DNA of 64,000 nt, from NCBI RefSeq assembly GCF_024170005.1, contig NZ_JALJXJ010000003.1:186001-250000 (forward strand), read 5' to 3'. This DNA is from Azospirillum lipoferum (GTDB lineage Bacteria; Pseudomonadota; Alphaproteobacteria; Azospirillales; Azospirillaceae). The notes beneath the pieces were generated by a model, which worked only from the letters and a program-made list of their open reading frames with translations, searched no databases and was not told the DNA's origin. The position numbers were made by a program, and so were the translations under genes. Shown here in pieces: positions 9,414 to 20,824 of this stretch (position 1 is its first letter; every line of letters begins with the position of its first letter).

Positions 9414-9791
9414 ATGACACTTAGTAACATTGATTTTCCTTCCCCCAGCAAAGGTGACGACTGCCGTATGGCTCGGGAAATCCTTGATCTCGTCGGTGAC
9501 AAATGGAGCCTGTACATCATCGCAACACTCAAAGATGAACCAGTTCGGTTCAATGAGCTAAGGCGTCAGATCGATGGCATCTCGCAGCGGATGCTGACGA
9601 TCACTTTGCGCGAACTGGAACGCGATGGGTTGGTAAAGCGAACGTTGTTTCCCACCATTCCGCCGCGCGTGGAGTATGAGTTGACGGAGATGGGACGGAC
9701 GCTCCTTGCGCCCGTAATGGCTCTCGTTACGTGGGCGCGAACCAATCAGGAGAATATCCAAGAGGCTCGCGTCCGGTACGATGCAAGCTAA
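9414..9791 (+). CDS. HxlR-family redox-sensing transcriptional regulator
   Basis: This 125-residue winged-helix protein has the family core CRMAREILDLVGDKW, then RFNELRRQIDGISQRMLTITL as the recognition region. It has a single cysteine, C17, exactly 15 residues (counting both ends) from the conserved Trp, the position of the redox-sensing Cys6 of Bacillus YodB. One-cysteine members such as CatR sense quinones by intermolecular disulfides; the same mechanism is inferred. It is divergent from azoR, its probable target. Codon usage is less GC-rich than in surrounding genes, which hints at acquisition of the module. Confidence 0.85.
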   Translation: MTLSNIDFPSPSKGDDCRMAREILDLVGDKWSLYIIATLKDEPVRFNELRRQIDGISQRMLTITLRELERDGLVKRTLFPTIPPRVEYELTEMGRTLLAPVMALVTWARTNQENIQEARVRYDAS

Positions 9792-9984
9792 GGCGTCTGG
9801 GAAACAATTTGAGCCGGTATCTGGCAGTGGCGGGAGGCGGCGAGAGGCGGCGAGCCAGTGCGTTTTTCGAGCGCCCTTACCAACTGCTTCCTCCCCGTGA
9901 TAGGACTAAAAGCCGCAACCGCCCGAGGAGTGTCCTACATGCATCACCAATGGTGCTACGCTGCCTTGCGCCCCGTCCCGCTGG

Positions 9985-10119
9985 ATGGAACAGTGAACAC
10001 ACTCGCGAAAACCGTTCCAACCTGTTCCAAACGTTCCATCCCGCCACCGTCCCCCATGCCCGGTGGCACCGCGTGGAACAGTGAACAGTCCCCCGAAACC
10101 TGTTCCACGCTGTTCCACC
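9985..10119. repeat. GTTCCA/TGGAAC repeat cluster in a 406-bp gene-free stretch
   Basis: The stretch 9792-10197 holds no credible gene. Two related units occur, each opening with TGGAACAGTGAACA (9985 and 10074) and closing with CTGTTCCA (to about 10030 and 10119). The hexamer GTTCCA or its complement occurs about eight times. Each unit can pair TGGAACAG with CTGTTCCA. It could be a protein-binding array or a structured intergenic repeat; I cannot tell which. Confidence 0.6.
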
Positions 10120-10130
10120 CAACGCCGCCC

Positions 10131-10172
10131 CCAAAACGAAACGGCCCCCTTCCTGTGCGGGAAGAGGGCCGT
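10131..10172 (-). terminator. Rho-independent terminator of ppdK
   Basis: The arms ACGGCCC and GGGCCGT with inner CTTCC/GGAAG form the stem. On the minus strand TTTCGTTTT follows. It lies 26 bp past the ppdK stop. Confidence 0.85.
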
Positions 10173-10197
10173 AGTCGTTTCAGCTACCCGGTTCGGC

Positions 10198-12891
10198 TCA
10201 GTCGCGCTTGACCGTGTCGCTGTTCAGCGCCGCCTGCGCCGCCGCCAGACGCGCGATCGGCACGCGGTAGGGCGAGCAGGAGACGTAGGTCAGCCCGACC
10301 TTCTCGCAGAAGGAGATCGAGGCCGGGTCGCCGCCATGCTCGCCGCAGATGCCGAGCTTGATGTCCGGACGGACCTTGCGGCCGCGCTCGGTGGCGATCT
10401 CCACCAGTTCGCCGACGCCGGTGACGTCCAGCGACTGGAACGGGTCCTGCTCCAGGATGCCCTGGCGCTGGTACTCCGGCAGGAAGCTGCCGGCGTCGTC
10501 GCGCGACAGGCCCAGCGTGGTCTGGGTCAGGTCGTTGGTGCCGTAGCTGAAGAACTCGGCCGATTCGGCGATCTCGCCGGCCTTCAGGGCCGCGCGCGGG
10601 ATCTCGATCATCGTGCCGGTCAGATACTCCACCGTCACGCCGGTCTCGGCCTTCACCTGCTCGGCGGCGCGGTCGATCACCGCCTTGAGGATGTCGAACT
10701 CCTTGCGGGTGATGATCAGCGGGATCATCACTTCGGGAATGACGGCCTCGCCGGTGGTCTTGGCGACTTCGGCGGCGGCGGCGAAGATGGCACGGGCCTG
10801 CATCTCGTAGATCTCGGGGTACGAGATGCCCAGACGGCAGCCGCGATGGCCCAGCATCGGGTTCGCTTCATGCAGCTGGATGGTGCGGTGGCGCACCCGC
10901 AGCGGATCGGTGCCAGTGGCCTGGGCGACCTCCGCCATGTCCTCTTCGGTGTTCGGCAGGAACTCGTGCAGCGGCGGGTCGAGCAGGCGGATCGTCACCG
11001 GCAGGCCGGCCATGATCGTGAACAGCTCGACGAAGTCCTTCTTCTGGAAGGGCTCCAGCTTGGCGAGCGCCTTGCGGCGGCCGGCCTCGTCCTCCGCCAG
11101 GATCATCTCGCGGACGGCCAGGATGCGCTCCGGGTCGAAGAACATGTGCTCGGTGCGCGACAGGCCGATGCCCTCGGCGCCGAACTTCCGCGCGGTGCGG
11201 GCGTCCAGCGGGGTCTCGGCGTTGGCGCGGATCTTCATCCGGCGGATGCCGTCGGCCCAGCCCATCAGGGTGGCGAAGTCGCCCGACAGCTCCGGCTGGA
11301 TCGTCGGCACCTCGCCCAGCATCACCTCGCCGGTGGAGCCGTCGATGGTCAGGATGTCGCCTTCCTTGACGGCGACGCCGCGGACCGACATCTGCTTGGT
11401 CTTGTAGTCGATGCGCAGGTCGCCGGCGCCCGACACGCAGGCACGGCCCATGCCGCGGGCAACCACCGCCGCGTGGCTGGTCATGCCGCCGCGGCTGGTC
11501 AGGATGCCGCGGGCGGCGTGCATGCCGTGGATGTCCTCGGGCGAGGTCTCGATGCGGCAGAGGATCACCGACTCGCCCTTGCCGGCCATCTGCTCGGCCT
11601 CGTCGGCGGTGAAGACCACCTTGCCCGACGCGGCGCCGGGGGAGGCCGGCAGACCCTTGGCGATGACCTTGCGGTCGGCCTTGGGGTCCAGCGTCGGGTG
11701 GAGGAGCTGGTCGAGCGAGGCCGGATCGATGCGGCGGACCGCCTCGTTCCGGTCGATGACGCCCTCGTTCGCCAGATCCACCGCGATCTTCAGCGCCGCC
11801 GGGGCGGTGCGCTTGCCGTTGCGGGTCTGCAGCATGAACAGCTTGTTCTGCTGGACCGTGAACTCGATGTCCTGCATGTCGCGGTAGTGCTTCTCCAGCG
11901 TGAGGCGGACCTCGTTCAGCTGGTTGAACACCTCCGGCATCACCTCCTCCATGGCGGGGAGGTCGGACTTGTTGGCGATCTTGCCGGCGACGGTCAGGTG
12001 CTGCGGCGTGCGGATGCCGGCGACGACGTCCTCGCCCTGGGCGTTGACCAGATATTCGCCGTAGAAGGCGTTCTCGCCGGTCGACGGGTTGCGGGTGAAG
12101 GCCACGCCGGTGGCGCAGTCGTTGCCCATGTTGCCGAAGACCATGCACTGCACGTTGACCGCGGTGCCCCAGTCGGCCGGGATGTCGTGCAGCTTGCGGT
12201 AGGTGATGGCGCGGGCGTTCATCCAGGAGCCGAACACGGCGCCGATGGCGCCCCACAGCTGCTCCTGCACATCCTGCGGGAAGGGCTTGCCCAGCTCGCG
12301 CTCGACCGCCTTCTTGTAGTCCTCGATCACCGCCTGCCAATCCTCGGCCGACAGGTCGGTGTCGAGGTTGTAGGACTTGTCGCGCTTGTGGTTGTCGAGG
12401 ATGTCCTCGAAATGGTGATGCTCAACGTCGAGGACGACGTTGGAGTACATCTGGATGAAGCGGCGGTAGCTGTCGTAGGCGAAGCGACCGTCACCCGACC
12501 GCTTGGCAAGGCCGGCGGCGGTCGCGTCGTTCAGGCCCAGGTTCAGGACGGTGTCCATCATGCCGGGCATCGACGCACGGGCGCCGGAACGGACCGACAC
12601 CAGCAGCGGGTTGACCGGGTCGCCGAACTTGGCGTCCATCGCCTGTTCCAGCCGCGCGATGGCGGCGTTCACCTGCGCCGTCAGCTCCGGCGGATAGGAG
12701 CGGCCGTTGGCGTAGAAATAGGTGCACAGCTCGGTGGTGATCGTGAAGCCCGGCGGAACGGGCAGGCCAAGATTGGCCATTTCGGCCAGATTGGCGCCCT
12801 TGCCGCCCAGCAGGTTCTTCATATCGGCCCGTCCTTCGGTGGCACCGGCCCCGAAGCTGTAGACCCACTTGGATTCACCCTGGCTCGCCAT
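10198..12891 (-). CDS. ppdK: Pyruvate, phosphate dikinase
   Basis: This 897-residue enzyme interconverts pyruvate + ATP + Pi and PEP + AMP + PPi. The N-terminal ATP-grasp region begins LLGGKGANLAEMANLGLPVPPGFTI in pieces near residues 27-52. The swivelling domain carries the catalytic histidine in GGMTSHAAVVARGMG. The C-terminal TIM barrel includes LGHRGCRLGISYPEIYEMQ and ends with GICGEHGGDP and the SPYRVPIARLA loop. The length fits the bacterial family. It is monocistronic, with its own terminator. In this genome it would connect pyruvate with PEP for gluconeogenesis and glycogen storage. Confidence 0.97.
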   Translation of the reverse strand: MASQGESKWVYSFGAGATEGRADMKNLLGGKGANLAEMANLGLPVPPGFTITTELCTYFYANGRSYPPELTAQVNAAIARLEQAMDAKFGDPVNPLLVSVRSGARASMPGMMDTVLNLGLNDATAAGLAKRSGDGRFAYDSYRRFIQMYSNVVLDVEHHHFEDILDNHKRDKSYNLDTDLSAEDWQAVIEDYKKAVERELGKPFPQDVQEQLWGAIGAVFGSWMNARAITYRKLHDIPADWGTAVNVQCMVFGNMGNDCATGVAFTRNPSTGENAFYGEYLVNAQGEDVVAGIRTPQHLTVAGKIANKSDLPAMEEVMPEVFNQLNEVRLTLEKHYRDMQDIEFTVQQNKLFMLQTRNGKRTAPAALKIAVDLANEGVIDRNEAVRRIDPASLDQLLHPTLDPKADRKVIAKGLPASPGAASGKVVFTADEAEQMAGKGESVILCRIETSPEDIHGMHAARGILTSRGGMTSHAAVVARGMGRACVSGAGDLRIDYKTKQMSVRGVAVKEGDILTIDGSTGEVMLGEVPTIQPELSGDFATLMGWADGIRRMKIRANAETPLDARTARKFGAEGIGLSRTEHMFFDPERILAVREMILAEDEAGRRKALAKLEPFQKKDFVELFTIMAGLPVTIRLLDPPLHEFLPNTEEDMAEVAQATGTDPLRVRHRTIQLHEANPMLGHRGCRLGISYPEIYEMQARAIFAAAAEVAKTTGEAVIPEVMIPLIITRKEFDILKAVIDRAAEQVKAETGVTVEYLTGTMIEIPRAALKAGEIAESAEFFSYGTNDLTQTTLGLSRDDAGSFLPEYQRQGILEQDPFQSLDVTGVGELVEIATERGRKVRPDIKLGICGEHGGDPASISFCEKVGLTYVSCSPYRVPIARLAAAQAALNSDTVKRD

Positions 12892-13245
12892 CGCGGATTT
12901 CCTCTCGCCCCATGGTCGTCCGGCATGCGGGTGCTCCCCTTGTGCTCCACGGGCGATCCACCGGGCGGGTCTTTTCCGCTCAGCGAAACGCCGTGGTCAG
13001 TTTGCTTGACCGCACATGCCGCTGAGTGGACCTTCTATCGCCCCAAACGTTGGGACACAAGACAGTCGCGTGGTCTAGAACGGGATGACCTGCGCTTCAC
13101 CGGCAAAGGAGCGTTGCGACTATATCGTATTGGCCGGATCCCCTTTACTCCGGCGGATCCTCATAATACCGATTCGAATGGTGAATTGCGGCGGAAGTAC
13201 CCCGTAAATCCAAAGAAAAACGGGACCATTTCCCCTGCAAATGTT
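12892..13245. other. 354-bp gene-free stretch holding the ppdK leader
   Basis: I see no coding region. Upstream of ppdK, CCGCTCAGCG (12976-12985) can pair with CGCTGAGTGG (13020-13029), and inside this loop GGTCA and TGACC can pair. On the minus strand this would be a nested stem in the ppdK 5' leader. No known riboswitch class is recognised. Confidence 0.3.
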
Positions 13246-15498
13246 TCAGATGCTGATGCAATCCTCGTCCGGACACTCGTTCCAGTGCTTGCCTTCCCCC
13301 GCTAGCCAGTCGACCAGCGTCGCCGCCGGCATCGGCCGGGCGAAGAGGTAGCCCTGGCCGATGGCGCAACCCTCCGCCTCCAGCATGCGGTGCTGGGCCT
13401 CACGCTCCACCCCCTCCGCCACGACGGTCAACCCCAGCGCTTCGCCGATCTGGATGATGGCGCGGACCAGCGGCCGGTTGGCGGCGTCGATGTCCAGTTC
13501 CTTGACGAAGCTGCGGTCGATCTTCAGCTCTCCGACAGGGTAACGCTTGAGGTAGCCCAAGCTGGAATAGCCGGTGCCGAAATCGTCGATCGACAGGGTG
13601 ACGCCCAACGCGTGCAGGGCGTCCAGCGCGTCATGGACACCGACCTCTTCTGTCATCATCAGCCGTTCAGTGATTTCCAACGTCAGGTCATTGGCCGGGA
13701 TGCCGTTGGTGGCCAGCGCGGCGCGAACCTGGTCCGGCAGGTCGCCGCGGGCGAAGCGGACGGCGGAGACGTTCACCGCCAGTCCGGGCACCGGTATCCC
13801 CGCCGCGCGCCAACGGCCGAGCTGCGCCACTGAGGTCTGCAACACCCAGCTGTCCAACCGGTCGATCAGCCCGCATTCCTCGGCCAGCGGTATGAACTCG
13901 GCTGGCGACACCGCCCCCCAGCGTGGGTGGGTCCAGCGGATCAGCGCCTCCACCCGGTACAGGCAATTCGGCTTCAGGCGAACCTGCGGCTGGTAATGCA
14001 GCTCGAACGGCGCATCCTCGCCCGGACAGCCGGCTTCCTGCCGATCCAGCGCCTCGCGCAGCGCCGCTTCCATCTCCAGCCGGCGCACCGCCTGTTCATT
14101 CATGTCACGGCGAAAGAAGTGACAGCGGTTGCGGCCGGCCTGCTTGGCCCGGTACATCGCCGCATCGGCCTGACGCAGCAGCGTATCGAAATCCATGCCG
14201 TCGTTGGGATGAACGGCGATGCCGATGCTGGCTGTCGGCGTCAGCGTCAGGTCGGCCACCGTCATCGGCACCGACAGGGTGGTCAGCACCCGCTCGGCCA
14301 GCAGCGAGGCGTGCGCCGCATCGCATCCCGGCAGCAAGGCTACGAACTCGTCACCGCCCAGCCGGGCCAACGTGTCCCCCTCGATGAACAGCTGTTTCAG
14401 CCGGGTCGCCACCTCCACCAGCAGCCGGTCGCCCACCGCATGGCCAAGCGAATCATTGACGGTCTTGAAACGGTCGATGTCTAGGAACATCAACGTCACC
14501 GGCTGCCGCGTCCGCCCGGCCAGGGCCAGCGCCGCGGTGGCGCGGTCGGCCAGAAGCTGGCGGTTGGGCAGCCCGGTCAGGGTATCGAAATAGGCCAGCC
14601 GGTTGATCTCAGCCCGCGCCCGGTCATGTTCGATGGCAAGTGCGCACAGATGCACACAAGCCTCCACCAGCCGGCGGTGGAAGGTGGGGGCGGAGCGCGG
14701 CTCGCGATAATAGAGCGCAAAGCTGCCCAGCATCCGGGCATCCCGCCCCTTGATCGGATTGGACCAGCAGGCAGCCAACCGATGGGTCAGCGCAAGGTCC
14801 CGATGCGTGTCCCAACGCGGATCGCCAGCGATGTCGGTCGACATTACCGCCTCACCCACGCTCATCGCGCTGCCGCAGCTGCCGACGTCCGGCTCGATTG
14901 GCAGCCCGTCGATGCCGGCGGTATAGGCGACGGGCAACGACGGGGCGGCGGCGACCCGCATGCGGTTCTCGTCGTCACGCAGCATCACTGAACAGGCGAC
15001 CTCCGGCGCACAGGCTTCGACCTGCCGGCAGAGGAAATCCAGAACCTGTTTCAGCGACCGGCCGGCCGCCACCAGTTCCAGGACATTCTGTTGCAGGCCG
15101 GCCACTGCCTCCGCCCGTTCTCGCTCGTCGAAGCCGCGCATCTCGCACAGGAGCAGGACATCGTCACCGTCGGTCAGATGTTGCCAGTGCAGATCGACCG
15201 GAACCGGATCGCGGCGGGGAATGCGCAGGCTACCAGTGCCGGGAGGCGGATGATCCCCCTGCGCCCCGTCCCACACCGCCTGCCAGTCACGCCCGCCGAG
15301 ATCGAGCAGACCGGGCAGCGAGTGGCCGACCAGCGTCTCCAGCGGAACACCGGCCAGCCGGGCGAAACCGGGGTTGGCACCGACAATGGTGCCATCCGCC
15401 GACATCCAGACCAAGGCCGCGCTCCATTGCGCAGCGGTCGCCCGCAACAGGCGATCGGACGGCAGACGGTCGTCCAGCGCGGTCCCGGGCGAATCCAT
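13246..15498 (-). CDS. PAS-GAF-GGDEF-EAL cyclic-di-GMP signalling protein
   Basis: This 750-residue soluble protein has a PAS domain (about 15-115), a GAF domain (about 140-285), a GGDEF domain (about 295-450) and an EAL domain (about 490-735). The GGDEF signature LARLGGDEFVALL is intact, but the upstream inhibitory RxxD site is absent (IEGD at that place). The EAL domain has VEALIRW, LEITERL, DDFGTGYSSL and EGVE, so phosphodiesterase activity is expected. Both activities may be present. The ATG at 15498 is chosen because GGAGG lies 10 nt upstream; an ATG at 15519 is an alternative. It lies downstream of nrdJ on the same strand but after a terminator, so it is probably separate. Confidence 0.92.
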   Translation of the reverse strand: MDSPGTALDDRLPSDRLLRATAAQWSAALVWMSADGTIVGANPGFARLAGVPLETLVGHSLPGLLDLGGRDWQAVWDGAQGDHPPPGTGSLRIPRRDPVPVDLHWQHLTDGDDVLLLCEMRGFDERERAEAVAGLQQNVLELVAAGRSLKQVLDFLCRQVEACAPEVACSVMLRDDENRMRVAAAPSLPVAYTAGIDGLPIEPDVGSCGSAMSVGEAVMSTDIAGDPRWDTHRDLALTHRLAACWSNPIKGRDARMLGSFALYYREPRSAPTFHRRLVEACVHLCALAIEHDRARAEINRLAYFDTLTGLPNRQLLADRATAALALAGRTRQPVTLMFLDIDRFKTVNDSLGHAVGDRLLVEVATRLKQLFIEGDTLARLGGDEFVALLPGCDAAHASLLAERVLTTLSVPMTVADLTLTPTASIGIAVHPNDGMDFDTLLRQADAAMYRAKQAGRNRCHFFRRDMNEQAVRRLEMEAALREALDRQEAGCPGEDAPFELHYQPQVRLKPNCLYRVEALIRWTHPRWGAVSPAEFIPLAEECGLIDRLDSWVLQTSVAQLGRWRAAGIPVPGLAVNVSAVRFARGDLPDQVRAALATNGIPANDLTLEITERLMMTEEVGVHDALDALHALGVTLSIDDFGTGYSSLGYLKRYPVGELKIDRSFVKELDIDAANRPLVRAIIQIGEALGLTVVAEGVEREAQHRMLEAEGCAIGQGYLFARPMPAATLVDWLAGEGKHWNECPDEDCISI

Positions 15499-15663
15499 AA
15501 CCCTGATCCCTCCGGACATGCTTCGGAAACGCCGTGCCGGCGCCCCCGGGAGAGTCAGCTAACATGAGTACACGCGCCACGGTCAAGGCTCGTAACGCTC
15601 CGCCCATACCGTTGCAGTCATGTAAGAATGGTTCTAATTCGCAGCAACCGGGGCCAATCGCAT

Positions 15664-15702
15664 ACAAAGAAAAGGGAGGAAGCGGTCTCCCGCTCCCTCC
15701 CC
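15664..15702 (-). terminator. Rho-independent terminator of nrdJ
   Basis: On the minus strand GGGAGGGAGCGG-GAGA-CCGCTTCCTCCC is followed by TTTTCTTTG. The distance to the nrdJ stop is about 50 bp. Confidence 0.85.
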
Positions 15703-15753
15703 GCCCTCATTTCGTCCTCCTGCCGCACCCCAATCGGGGAGTGGTCCGCGGGA

Positions 15754-19494
<3,741 letters not shown>

Positions 19495-20251
19495 GATGAG
19501 ACTGTCCCCTGCTTGGAGCGCGCCGTGGCGCGCTCGAATGGAAATGTAATGCGACCCGTCCCGATCCGAGGCAGCCGGCGGTCTCTGCCGCCGTCCGGCC
19601 CGGCAACACAGATGGCGCCGTACAAACAGAGGGCTCGTGCCCGGCTGTCCGCCGTCGCCGCTGTGCTGCCGACCGGGGCTGGCGCTCAGGCCGGCCGGGT
19701 CACGTGGGCGGCATCCTAGCCAGCGCGACCGGGGCAGGCAAGCCCACTCTGCTAGATATTGTGGTTGACATCATCGAACCCCTCAAAACCTTGATCTTGT
19801 GGTGTTCAACCCGTGACCGGGGATCCTGTTCCCGCCTGCCAAGCAATTTTTTCAGGGGGCGATGGCGGACCGCATCGCGGCCGTGAGGCACAAACTGTAG
19901 GCACTCAAATCACCGCCGATGCCGGACCGGACAGCGCCACGCCCCGATTAGAGCGCAAAACGCAGCCGACCGCCAGTGCCTCGTTGCAGTGAAAATCAAC
20001 ATCTTGTTGCCTATGCACTGTTGGACCCACCACCGATTCGCCACCGGCCCGACTCGGCACGAGACGGCGGAATCCAAGGGGGGACTCGACAAGGCAGGCT
20101 TGACCCGCCCCCGAGTCGCCACCGGCTCACCTGGGGATCGACACGGAAGAGGGGTGAGGACGGCCATTCCGCAACTATTTCGCGCCCGTCTGGTTGAGGC
20201 GCATGGAGCCAAGGTGGATCCTACGCGATCCTTGGGGGAGGAGAGGCGCCT
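19495..20251. other. 757-bp divergent intergenic region between nrdJ and the PRC-barrel gene
   Basis: No convincing CDS is present on either strand. The middle (about 19740-19900) is AT-richer and holds a NrdR-box-like sequence. The part near 19980-20030 is also AT-rich. The nrdJ leader between 19495 and 19740 is very GC-rich and was checked for B12-box features (GCCACTG and the AGCC-GGARACC-type core) without success. Confidence 0.4.
19752..19761. promoter_or_regulatory. Candidate NrdR box upstream of nrdJ
   Basis: On the minus strand CAATATCTAG, inside CCACAATATCTAGCAG, fits the core of the NrdR consensus (acaCwAtATaTwGtgt). A weaker second match, CTTGATCTTG on the plus strand, lies at 19790-19799, but the 38-bp spacing is not the usual tandem distance. 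NrdR commonly represses ribonucleotide reductase genes, so the location is sensible. Confidence 0.45.
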
Positions 20252-20707
20252 ATGCTGAAGATCACCCACAAGATGTGGTTCACATTGCCCGCGCTGACAC
20301 TGCTGGTCGGCATGGCGACTCCGATGGGGACCACCGCCCAGACCGTCATCATCAACGGTTCGACTCCGGCCGTCGGTGCGGCGGTGGAGCGCAAGACCGG
20401 GCCCAGCGTAGACCAGTTGATGAATCGCAGCGTCGTCGGCGCCGACGGATCGAAGATCGGCACCGTCACCGACGTGATCCTCGACGACAAGGGCGAGGCC
20501 CAATACATCGTCATCCATTCAGGCGGCCTATTGGGCTTCGGCGGCAAGGACATCGCAGCCGACCTGACCCTGGCCGACCTCCGCACCGGCACAGAGGCGA
20601 TCCATCTGCGCGAGGTGACAGCCGCCAGCGTCCGCGACATGCCGGAGTTCCGCTACGACGACAGCATCACGTCCCTGACCCGCAGCCCGGAACCGCGGCG
20701 GCATTAG
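20252..20707 (+). CDS. Secreted PRC-barrel domain protein
   Basis: This 151-residue protein has a signal peptide (residues 1-29, cleavage near TTAQ) and a PRC-barrel domain. The core reads LMNRSVVGADGSKIGTVTDV and YIVIHSGGLLGFGGKDIA in pieces around residues 56-100. A GGGGGAGGAG site lies upstream of the ATG. Such periplasmic PRC-barrel proteins are common in Rhodospirillales and Rhizobiales and have no clear biochemical role. The gene is monocistronic. Confidence 0.8.
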   Translation: MLKITHKMWFTLPALTLLVGMATPMGTTAQTVIINGSTPAVGAAVERKTGPSVDQLMNRSVVGADGSKIGTVTDVILDDKGEAQYIVIHSGGLLGFGGKDIAADLTLADLRTGTEAIHLREVTAASVRDMPEFRYDDSITSLTRSPEPRRH

Positions 20708-20721
20708 CAAAGGGAACGACG

Positions 20722-20760
20722 AAAAAGGCCGCGCCCCAAACGGGACGCGGCCTTTCTCTT
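20722..20760. terminator. Bidirectional terminator between the PRC-barrel gene and rpsA
   Basis: AAGGCCGCG and CGCGGCCTT pair around CCCCAAACGGGA. A-rich sequence precedes the stem and TTTCTCTTA follows it, so it can work for both converging genes. Confidence 0.8.
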
Positions 20761-20824
20761 ACTCTTCCGGGAGATCACGAGCCCCCTCCCCCATGTTGCC
20801 ACAGGGGAGAACGGCGTCAGGCGA

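Noticed and set aside
9858..10211. A 117-codon open frame within the GTTCCA repeat region
   Set aside because: It has no ribosome site, spans the ppdK terminator and consists of repeat-derived residues.
10063..13305. A 1080-codon open frame on the plus strand opposite ppdK
   Set aside because: It mirrors ppdK, is rich in Gly/Asp/His/Val/Leu as usual for GC-rich antisense frames, and shows no domain.
19495..19740. Cobalamin riboswitch in the leader of the B12-dependent nrdJ
   Set aside because: The leader is GC-rich and structured, but I could not find the B12-box core or the GCCACTG element in the correct order.
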